DNA of 5,717 nucleotides from Verrucomicrobiota bacterium (GTDB lineage Bacteria; Verrucomicrobiota; Verrucomicrobiia; Chthoniobacterales; JAFAMB01). The number at the start of each line of letters is the position of its first letter. Position 1 is the stretch's first letter. Shown here piece after piece: positions 1-5,717 of the stretch. The notes beneath the pieces were generated by a model. The model saw only the letters and a list, made by a program, of their open reading frames with translations, had not been told where the DNA came from and made no database searches. Both the position numbers and the translations under genes were made by a program. Location of the stretch: NCBI GenBank assembly GCA_019236035.1, contig JAFAJU010000491.1:1-5717 (forward strand), given 5' to 3'.

Positions 1-2426
1 CCGAGCCGCCGGTAGCTCTCCCATTGTGGCTCGTCGAAGAACTGTTTAGCGGTACTTTCATTTGGAAACGAAGGGTTCTCTGCCGCATAGTGCAGGATAT
101 CAGGGTCCTCGTCACCGGTAAGAGTTGTTTTCAGGTAGAGAACAACCGACCCCGGTTCGTCACGATTGTCATAGTAGACAAATGCAAGCGATGCGTGTGT
201 TTTCGTCTTCCCGGCTGCGTCGGGGCGAAGTTCGTTCAAACCGCCGAGCACCTTCAAAATAGCTTCATAGCGGTTTTCATCCTTTTGTTTAAAGTCATTT
301 AAGACCCGCGCGACGCGAGGATTCGCTTTGAGTTCTTCGGTTTCCTGGAAAAATTGAATATCAGCATTGAAATCGATGCGGACCTTCTGGATGAGATTGG
401 ATAGAGCGTTGAAGCTGCTAAGCGAATCGAAGATACTATCGCCCAAAAGAATGTAACGCACCCGACGACGGATCAGTTCATAGGCTCCCGTCATTTCAAA
501 GAAGCCGCCGTCGGACAAATACCAGGTCCGGAACCAGGGGCCGCCGAAATTGCCGAGTGCTTCATTGATTAGTAAGGTTTGCGTCGAAAAAAAGGCTGGT
601 AGGGCGAAAAGCCAACGTCTTAGCTTTCCGAAGCCTGGTAAACCTAGTCTTTGTGCCCGGTTTACGCCACTGTCCCACCAGTAACCTGTTCTGAGGTTTG
701 CGAGCGTGAACACGAGGCTGTGATTTAACCCTGTAGAGCGGCCCGCGCCTGGGCTAATTGCCGCGCCGGAGATAGCCATCCATTCTTGGACGGTTAATGC
801 CTCCGGCGGGTCGATCTTCCCCTCGGTGCGAAACGGGTGTGGACCGGGACCTTCCGTACGGATCGGCGACAGGAACATGCCATTATCCCGCGGCTCCCAA
901 AACGAATGGTACTCAACGCCGACACTCACGCCGATTGGATTGACAACCATGTTCTCGTTGCGACGGTCTCGAATCTCCTCCTGGGCGGAAACGTTGTAAG
1001 TCTGATTCACGCTCATGTTAATCAAGTGATAGGGACCACCGAAAATGTGAGGCTGATAGTCGGACCACCGTTGGTCATCGCCCCGAATTACGTCGGTGAC
1101 ACGGTTAGTCCCGTCGTAGTCGCGCCGGATCGGGTTCGAAGCGCCGAGAAAAGCCCGCCCCAATCGGGCCGCGTAAGTCTGATGCAGCGAGGATCGATTA
1201 ACTAACTGGCGCGCAAAGCGCAGCAGTACTGAGGCAAGGAGGGCCACCAGAGTCGCGCCGGCGCCCTGCGTAACGCTCTGCCCGCCGTTGTATACCACAT
1301 GCACGAGAAACGAGACTAGCGACAGGGGAACGAGCGCGAGCAGCAAAACCGCAAACGTCGGGACGAGATTCTTCCGGATGGAGGTAATTAGAAGAGCAAT
1401 CTTGCCATCGGTCGGAGGTGGGTCGGTCAGCAATTTGGCTAGCATTCGCAAAATCGGCAGGAAGGCCATCGACACGCCGGACAGCCAGAAAAATGTCGGC
1501 CACGGATCGCTGTGAGAGAGAAGAAAAAGAAAGCGGCCGAGAGTATCTATCAAGCTCAGTCCGAACAACGCTGCGAAGATAATGAGGGCGCCGCCCAGGT
1601 CGCGCGTAATCAGATTACGTGTCGCCCGCGACGCCACCAGATCGGTCGACACAGCAGGCGAACCATATTCTTCGCGAACGCGGGCCCACTCTATCTCCAC
1701 CCAAATAAGGGCGGCGAGCACGGCAACCAGCACCCAGATGAGTTCCGGCGTAAGATTTCCCACCGAGCGCACGGCGAGAAACATGAAAACAACCATGGTC
1801 AGCCATGCTAACCACAACCCGGTATTGTCGAAGTGTTCACGCTTCGTTTGTGAAGCCAACCAGAACGCGATCATCCCCCCGAATACGAGCGTCCAGAACA
1901 CAACCTCCGTTAGCCAGAAGATCGGACTTAGCACATACTGATGAAAGAAAGTGGCAAAATTCTGGACTAACGGTGGCCCCAGCGGGAAGTAGTCTTGGGA
2001 AACCATGACCGTGGCCGGCCTTAGCAACTCCAACAGGAGATTGAGCACCCCTAAAATGGTGAACAGGGTCAGCAAAAGTATAAAATGGATAGTCAGGAAG
2101 CTGCGCAGATAGAAGCCAACGCCCGTGGCAACATCGGCCGATCGGTTGGGGGCGATATAATTTGCGCTCCGGCGCAGCCATTCCACCTCTTCGGATTGTG
2201 AATCTTCGACGCGCTGGCAAACTCCCTCAGCGACATTCTGCGCTTTCGGTACCGCGCGGGTGAATAATCGCCCGAGGAACGCGCCTACATAGCCGCCTCC
2301 TGAGACGGTAGACAGGAAATCGATCTGGGGAATTAAGCGCGCACGCGCCAAAGTTTGCAGCACGCCCAGGTGAAAAGTGGCGCTGCGGATGCCTCCGCCG
2401 GAGATGGCCAGACCGACATAGTCGTT
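1..2426 (-). other. Patatin-like phospholipase module with membrane insertion (residues 681 onward)
   Basis: The module opens with YVGLAISGGGIRSATFHLG (683-701), the glycine-rich oxyanion loop plus the following helix. S722 lies in TVSGGG, a variant of GxSxG with Thr in the first Gly position. After the membrane block come segments that look typical of large bacterial patatins: GGPYHLINMSVN (1143-1154), AISGAAISPGAG (1231-1242), LANLRTGYWWDS (1255-1266), then YLSDGGFFEMTGAYELIRRR (1316-1335) with D1319. The Ser/Asp dyad is therefore intact, but its members are about 600 residues apart in sequence. The window ends within the probable C-terminal motif. The expected activity is acyl-ester hydrolysis of a membrane lipid; the actual lipid is unknown. 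Confidence 0.88.
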
Positions 2427-4466
2427 CGAGAACGCACCGTCCGCGGGCCCGGATGAAGAACCGGTAATACCGGCACTCTTTCTACGCTCCTGGATCAGGC
2501 TCGCTTCACGATCCCGAAGCTCTTTGGGATACGCTCGGGTAAACCGCTGCCAGAAACGCTCCTGAACGTCTTCCGGTTCTTTCGCGCCCGAAAAGAAATC
2601 TCGAGGAATAGGATCTTTGGCATCTTGCGTGATTATGTCAGCGGCCTTTTCGCTGATCATATAGGTGTTCGTGACGATGAAGAACCCGGGGATTTCCGGA
2701 AATATTGACGCATCCACTACCCGAAGTCCGCGAACACCTCGAACCCGAAAACGGCTGTCGACCACCGCCAGTGGATCGTCGCTGCGACCTACCCGGCAGG
2801 TGCCGCACGCATGATGGCCCCACGCCCTTGCGCGAATCCAATCCCTGAGCGTCTCGTCGTCCATGTTTACCGGATCAAGGCGGGCTTGAAGCGGGTATTC
2901 AAGGTACTTCTCGATTCTTTCGACATATCGCACACCGTGGACCAAGGCATTCAGGTCCAGATCCTGAGAATCGCTGCCTTCTTCGAAATATCGGAAATTG
3001 ATCGCCGGAACGGCAGAAGGATCATTGGATTCAATTGTCACGGTTCCCGCGCGATTCTTGGTGCTGGCTTTCAGAATCGCCCAGGTCAACAGATTCTTTT
3101 GTGTAAGAGCTTCTTTAGAATAGCCTTTTACATAGCCCCTGAAGTTACCGGGCAACCCAAACACAAATAGGTCTGGCTGCGAAAGCACCGGATCCGATCT
3201 GAGAAATACGCCAAGGACTGCTCCATTCGTAGTGTAGACCCCCTTTTTATCTGCAATCCACTTTTTGAGGTCCGGATCTGGATTGGCCACATCCAGCGTC
3301 ACATCTTTAAGGAGCGCAAAATCACCGCGCATCTGGTGTATGATTCCCAGCTCGTACCGATCTTGCAGATTCTGGCCAACGCCTGGCAGATCCGAAATAC
3401 ATCGGAGACCGAGCTCCCTCAAGCGGTCTGCGGGCCCGATACCCGACAGCAACAACAGTTGCGGACTGTTAAAGGTTCCACCCGCGAGGATGACTTCGCC
3501 ATTACAACGGAACTGTACGGTCTCGAAGGGCGCACCCGGCGAAAAATTCGGGTCGGCCTGAAAGAGGTGTCCTCCGAGCCTGGCTTCAACGCCGGTGGCG
3601 CGAGGGGGCGTCCCATCATCGAAAAGAACTTTGGTGACAAGCGCGTTTGTTTTAATCGTTACCCGGCCCTTATCCCCACCGCGATCGCGGCACTCCCTTT
3701 CAACCTCTAGCAGAAAATCGCGCGGTCCGTTACGTTGCGCATCCTTGGTGGCGAGTGGCACCAGAGTAAACCCGTCAGGCACGTTCTTGAGTCTGCGCCA
3801 GTCGTTCGGGTCGAAATTTTTCTTCACCCGGCCGAGCAGCAGGTCTCGAAGGATCTGTTTCGGATCGGCTACCTGTTCATGGAAAAGCGCGTGCACCGCG
3901 GCCAGGACGACCTTCTGAAGCTGAAGATCGCCGGCTAGGATCGAGAGATCGGGAAACGAGGTGGTCAGCCATCCGTCAAAGCCGTGCTGAGCTGGATTTC
4001 CCTCAGTCGCTGCCGGCTTGCTTAGGTAGGTGCATCGCTCGAGCCGCTCGAAATATGTCCGCATGCGAGCGCCGGTCCAGGAATCATCGCCGGTTAGTTG
4101 CGCGATTCGGTTCCACTCATCCGCGCCGCCGCATATGGTGATCATGGCGTTATGGATGGTGCAACCGCCTAACGCCCCGGCTCGCGGGTAGAACACGCGG
4201 CCCTGGGCGTCCGCTTTGGGATCTTTCTTCGCTCTCGCGTCGTCGGCGTAGTGCCGAACCATGAATGCCCAACTGATTGCGGGATCTTCCGTAGATTGAG
4301 GATGCAAAAGCGGAATCTGCGAGAACTGCGGATACGAGTCACTCCCTGCCTCGAGCACGAGCACGTTGAAACCTCGTTGCGCCAGGCGAGCAGCGAGCGG
4401 TCCACCGCCGGCTCCGGAGCCGACAACAATATAATCGTAGGTGATTTCAGCCTTCGATTCGGTCAT
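1..4466 (-). CDS. GMC-family FAD oxidoreductase fused to a multi-pass membrane patatin-like phospholipase (3' end outside window)
   Basis: One continuous frame of 1488 codons runs from ATG at 4466 off the left edge. The start is fixed by GGAGGG 7 nt upstream and an in-frame TGA at 4482-4484. Residues 1-615 form a GMC flavoenzyme: FAD fold GSGAGGG (16-22) with acidic E39, the first GMC signature (LGGCTIHN, 99-106), a perfect second signature (GTFNSPQLLLLSGIG, 330-344), and the C-terminal HHACGTCRVG (551-560) with catalytic-type H552. Residues 681-1488 form a patatin-like hydrolase: oxyanion motif SGGGIR (689-694), nucleophile S722 in TVSGGG, and catalytic D1319 in SDGG. About eight membrane helices lie between the two catalytic residues. 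The terminal FPNESTAKQFFDEPQWESYR resembles the last part of large bacterial patatins, so probably only a few tens of codons are missing. Known for the families: GMC enzymes oxidise alcohols, sterols or sugars using FAD; patatins hydrolyse acyl esters of lipids. A combined lipid hydrolase/oxidase role at the inner membrane is inferred. No signal peptide is visible. Confidence 0.9.
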   Translation of the reverse strand, partial: MTESKAEITYDYIVVGSGAGGGPLAARLAQRGFNVLVLEAGSDSYPQFSQIPLLHPQSTEDPAISWAFMVRHYADDARAKKDPKADAQGRVFYPRAGALGGCTIHNAMITICGGADEWNRIAQLTGDDSWTGARMRTYFERLERCTYLSKPAATEGNPAQHGFDGWLTTSFPDLSILAGDLQLQKVVLAAVHALFHEQVADPKQILRDLLLGRVKKNFDPNDWRRLKNVPDGFTLVPLATKDAQRNGPRDFLLEVERECRDRGGDKGRVTIKTNALVTKVLFDDGTPPRATGVEARLGGHLFQADPNFSPGAPFETVQFRCNGEVILAGGTFNSPQLLLLSGIGPADRLRELGLRCISDLPGVGQNLQDRYELGIIHQMRGDFALLKDVTLDVANPDPDLKKWIADKKGVYTTNGAVLGVFLRSDPVLSQPDLFVFGLPGNFRGYVKGYSKEALTQKNLLTWAILKASTKNRAGTVTIESNDPSAVPAINFRYFEEGSDSQDLDLNALVHGVRYVERIEKYLEYPLQARLDPVNMDDETLRDWIRARAWGHHACGTCRVGRSDDPLAVVDSRFRVRGVRGLRVVDASIFPEIPGFFIVTNTYMISEKAADIITQDAKDPIPRDFFSGAKEPEDVQERFWQRFTRAYPKELRDREASLIQERRKSAGITGSSSGPADGAFSNDYVGLAISGGGIRSATFHLGVLQTLARARLIPQIDFLSTVSGGGYVGAFLGRLFTRAVPKAQNVAEGVCQRVEDSQSEEVEWLRRSANYIAPNRSADVATGVGFYLRSFLTIHFILLLTLFTILGVLNLLLELLRPATVMVSQDYFPLGPPLVQNFATFFHQYVLSPIFWLTEVVFWTLVFGGMIAFWLASQTKREHFDNTGLWLAWLTMVVFMFLAVRSVGNLTPELIWVLVAVLAALIWVEIEWARVREEYGSPAVSTDLVASRATRNLITRDLGGALIIFAALFGLSLIDTLGRFLFLLSHSDPWPTFFWLSGVSMAFLPILRMLAKLLTDPPPTDGKIALLITSIRKNLVPTFAVLLLALVPLSLVSFLVHVVYNGGQSVTQGAGATLVALLASVLLRFARQLVNRSSLHQTYAARLGRAFLGASNPIRRDYDGTNRVTDVIRGDDQRWSDYQPHIFGGPYHLINMSVNQTYNVSAQEEIRDRRNENMVVNPIGVSVGVEYHSFWEPRDNGMFLSPIRTEGPGPHPFRTEGKIDPPEALTVQEWMAISGAAISPGAGRSTGLNHSLVFTLANLRTGYWWDSGVNRAQRLGLPGFGKLRRWLFALPAFFSTQTLLINEALGNFGGPWFRTWYLSDGGFFEMTGAYELIRRRVRYILLGDSIFDSLSSFNALSNLIQKVRIDFNADIQFFQETEELKANPRVARVLNDFKQKDENRYEAILKVLGGLNELRPDAAGKTKTHASLAFVYYDNRDEPGSVVLYLKTTLTGDEDPDILHYAAENPSFPNESTAKQFFDEPQWESYRRL
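1212..2129 (-). other. Eight-helix membrane block inside the patatin module (residues 780-1085)
   Basis: Hydrophobic segments lie at about residues 790-812, 850-871, 884-899, 908-925, 957-981, 990-1009, 1034-1058 and 1068-1084. Loops alternate. Those after helices 2, 4, 6 and 8 carry basic residues (QTKREH; RVREE...ASRATRN; SIRKN; RFARQ). Those after helices 1, 3, 5 and 7 are short or nearly uncharged (for example NGGQSVTQGAG). By the positive-inside rule this gives both ends in the cytoplasm, with the GMC module, S722 and D1319 all on the inner face. Helix limits are hand estimates and one helix more or fewer is possible. Confidence 0.75.
2427..2621 (-). other. Interdomain linker joining GMC and patatin modules (residues 616-680)
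   Basis: This roughly 65-residue stretch joins the two enzymes. Its first two thirds are highly charged and probably helical (EPEDVQERFWQRF, then KELRDREASLIQERRK). The last part is small and flexible (GITGSSSGPADG). Its codons include no stop and no ATG, GTG or TTG, so it can neither end the oxidoreductase nor start the hydrolase. It resembles no domain I recognise. Confidence 0.8.
2622..4466 (-). other. GMC oxidoreductase module (residues 1-615)
   Basis: The module has the full length and motif order of a stand-alone GMC enzyme. It starts with the N-terminal Rossmann FAD-binding segment (11-41). The segment DEWNRIAQLTGDDSW (116-130) follows the first signature, and the substrate-domain strand AGTVTIESNDPSAVPAINF comes at 473-491. 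After the HxxGT motif at 552-556, VVDASIFPEIPG (583-594) leads into the FAD-contacting C-terminal helix (YMISEKAADII, 602-612). In a hand alignment to glucose oxidase, H552 matches His516, but the position of the second active-site His/Asn holds F596, with N600 nearby. The PGFFIVTN...YMISEKAAD pattern seems typical of a bacterial GMC subgroup rather than a random defect. No N-terminal signal or twin-arginine motif is present. Substrate cannot be predicted. Confidence 0.9.
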
Positions 4467-4550
4467 TTGAATGCCCTCCAATCAGGTGGCTTGACGGTTC
4501 GCTAGCCCGCAAAAATCACGCAATAGCCGAAGCGACGAGCTCATTGCAGG
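4467..4550 (-). other. Short intergenic spacer between cytochrome and fusion genes
   Basis: There are 84 nt between the TAG of the cytochrome gene and the ATG of the fusion gene. Apart from the ribosome binding site I see no convincing promoter boxes, and no strong hairpin followed by a T-run that would indicate a terminator. This is compatible with a two-gene transcript, but the gap is long enough that an internal promoter cannot be excluded. Confidence 0.5.
4474..4479 (-). promoter_or_regulatory. Ribosome binding site of the GMC-patatin gene
   Basis: The minus strand reads GGAGGG followed by 7 nt and ATG. This is a near-perfect Shine-Dalgarno match at ideal spacing. The in-frame TGA at 4482-4484 leaves no upstream ATG or GTG start; the only other start-like codon, TTG at 4481, overlaps the site itself. 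Confidence 0.85.
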
Positions 4551-5717
4551 CTAAAAAGTCTTGATTAAATCGATCAAGTCCTGCTGTTCGTTTGGGGTCA
4601 ATGCCGCCGCGGTATAGTGGCCACGATCCATCACGAGGTCCGGGCACTTGCTGGCTTCTAACATCGTTTCTCCAAGTTTGGTCCGGAGCGCTTCCGCCTT
4701 TTTTTGATCCTCCTTATTGTTCGGGTCGAGCTTCTTTAACTCTTTCGTCGTCCAGATCGCCAGCTTCAACGCTGCCACGGTCTCGTTCATCTTCTCAGGA
4801 TCCAGATTTGTGATCAAATCTACGGGTGTGCCCGCCGGTATCGGTCCAATCTTGAGCTCGCCCTTCAGGATGACTGAGAACCATCCTGCAATCACTATAC
4901 CCGCCAAGACGAAAACGTAACTCAGTATGCGCGCGAGCCGGTGCCTGGGCCAGAAAGCCAACAGGATGAACCCTATCAGCGTGATCGCAGCCGGTATGAC
5001 CCACGGGACCTGATCCAGGAAAGGGATCGGCAAACCAGTCAGGCGGTGGGCCAGGTCACCGAGTTGAGAGCCTGGGATCTGAATAGTAGTCTCCTCGGTC
5101 GTGCGCCAGATCAGACCATGGTCTTTTTCCAGTTGGGCCGGATCGGCGTGATCCAGATCCGGCGCTTTCCATCCCAGACGGTCATCCTTGTAGCCCAGGT
5201 ACCGTTTTTTCGCAGCCTCCGCGACTAGTTCATCCCACGAACGCGTGTCGTTGTCATCTTTTTTGGCCTGCACCAGCAGCTTGCGAATTCCGTCCTCGAA
5301 TGCTTCCATCCGGCCCTTCACCGACGGGTCGTTATTGAAAATACCGACAGAATTATTATGCAAGTAGGGGGCGGTGGCCCAGATACTGACCAGGGTCGCC
5401 GGTCGATAGTAGCCTCGGCCGCCACCCGGTGCGGGGAACGAATCGTTAAAAGTCTCATCCCCTTTCAGCGGAATGTATGGATTATAAATCTGGATCTGGC
5501 CAACTTGAGGAAGCTGTTTGTAGGTGTTGGAGCTAAAATCCTCCCACATGTGGCCTGCGATAGCGTTTGAGGCCAGTGCGCGACCCGCGTTCGTCCCAAT
5601 CAGACTGACGGGGACTCGCCGGTCGGTTGACAAAAAGTTCCCTTTCCAGAAAGCCGGATTCTCCACCACGGCCAGCGCCCACTCCCGGTACCGGGTGTAG
5701 AAAGGATGCGCCGGCTT
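4551..5717 (-). CDS. Membrane-anchored di-haem cytochrome c / RoxA-like protein, C-terminal part (5' end outside window)
   Basis: The frame is open to the right edge, giving 388 visible residues ending in TAG. The GTG at 5669 is in frame but is probably internal, because 16 sense codons precede it and cytochrome-type sequence begins soon after. Visible residues 40-63 (GTNAGRAL, GHMWEDFSS) and 106-125 (PATLVSIWATAPYLHNNSVG) resemble the C-terminal domain of di-haem cytochrome c peroxidase/RoxA-type proteins. The tail (CPDLVMDRGHY, then LIDLIKTF) resembles the end of that family. No CXXCH is present and the only cysteine is C358, so haem attachment sites must be upstream. Two hydrophobic helices (about 236-256 and 261-284) flank a basic turn, PRHRLAR, which suggests a hairpin anchor with the turn in the cytoplasm and both soluble parts in the periplasm. 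Family role: electron transfer, peroxidase or oxygenase chemistry; which applies here is unknown. It lies 84 nt upstream of the GMC-patatin gene on the same strand, so co-transcription is plausible. The cytochrome-type assignment is from remembered motifs, not a search. Confidence 0.7.
   Translation of the reverse strand, partial: KPAHPFYTRYREWALAVVENPAFWKGNFLSTDRRVPVSLIGTNAGRALASNAIAGHMWEDFSSNTYKQLPQVGQIQIYNPYIPLKGDETFNDSFPAPGGGRGYYRPATLVSIWATAPYLHNNSVGIFNNDPSVKGRMEAFEDGIRKLLVQAKKDDNDTRSWDELVAEAAKKRYLGYKDDRLGWKAPDLDHADPAQLEKDHGLIWRTTEETTIQIPGSQLGDLAHRLTGLPIPFLDQVPWVIPAAITLIGFILLAFWPRHRLARILSYVFVLAGIVIAGWFSVILKGELKIGPIPAGTPVDLITNLDPEKMNETVAALKLAIWTTKELKKLDPNNKEDQKKAEALRTKLGETMLEASKCPDLVMDRGHYTAAALTPNEQQDLIDLIKTF

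Noticed and set aside
587..593. Run of seven A bases as a possible frameshift site in the patatin module
   Set aside because: The frame carries patatin-type motifs on both sides (LANLRTGYWW before, YLSDGG after), so there is no sign of a shift.
837..1205. Plus-strand open frame of 122 codons
   Set aside because: It lies wholly antisense to the patatin module, has no recognisable motif, and is best explained as a shadow of the continuous minus-strand frame.
2811..3710. Several plus-strand open frames of 98-124 codons antisense to the GMC module
   Set aside because: The minus strand here encodes recognisable GMC signatures; the plus-strand products are arginine/serine-rich or featureless, as expected of shadows.
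4684..4706. GC-rich imperfect inverted repeat followed by a T-run, resembling a plus-strand terminator
   Set aside because: It falls inside the cytochrome coding sequence, where the T-run is the complement of lysine codons (KKAEAL), and no plus-strand gene precedes it.
4551..5669. The cytochrome gene as a complete gene beginning at GTG 5669
   Set aside because: The frame stays open to the right edge with family-like sequence, and a cytochrome c protein without any CXXCH would make no sense as a complete gene; it is treated as 5'-truncated.

Overview
The window holds two protein-coding genes, both on the minus strand and both running off an edge, so the sequence reads right to left. By eye the GC content is in the mid-50s. 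Coding density is high, a canonical Shine-Dalgarno sequence is present, and no mobile element, RNA gene or CRISPR array is visible. The enzyme families (membrane-anchored cytochrome c-like protein, GMC flavoenzyme, large membrane patatin) suggest a free-living Gram-negative bacterium, perhaps from soil or an environmental genome. The phylum cannot be fixed from these features.

Positions 5717 to 4551 encode the C-terminal 388 residues of a di-haem cytochrome c / RoxA-like protein. Its CXXCH haem sites must lie upstream, outside the window. A two-helix membrane hairpin sits between the cytochrome-type core and a short cytochrome-type C-terminal tail. An 84-nt spacer with a strong ribosome binding site follows.

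Positions 4466 to 1 are one uninterrupted reading frame of at least 1488 codons, with no stop before the left edge. Residues 1-615 are a complete GMC-family FAD oxidoreductase. After a roughly 65-residue charged linker the same frame continues into a patatin-like phospholipase (about residue 681 onward). The patatin's catalytic Ser (S722) and Asp (D1319) are separated by a block of about eight membrane helices. No ATG, GTG or TTG codon exists in frame between M603 and V702, and the patatin oxyanion motif lies before V702, so the patatin cannot readily be a separate gene. The left edge falls close to the expected C-terminus of the patatin domain.

The central observation is this single-chain fusion of a flavin alcohol/lipid-type oxidoreductase to a membrane-embedded lipid acyl hydrolase, next to a membrane-anchored cytochrome-like protein. 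A reasonable inference is a lipid-processing redox system: the patatin half releases or exposes a lipid product, the GMC half oxidises it, and electrons pass to the respiratory chain. Substrate and electron route are not shown by the sequence. Charge patterns place both catalytic parts of the fusion in the cytoplasm and the cytochrome core in the periplasm, so direct electron transfer between them is doubtful.
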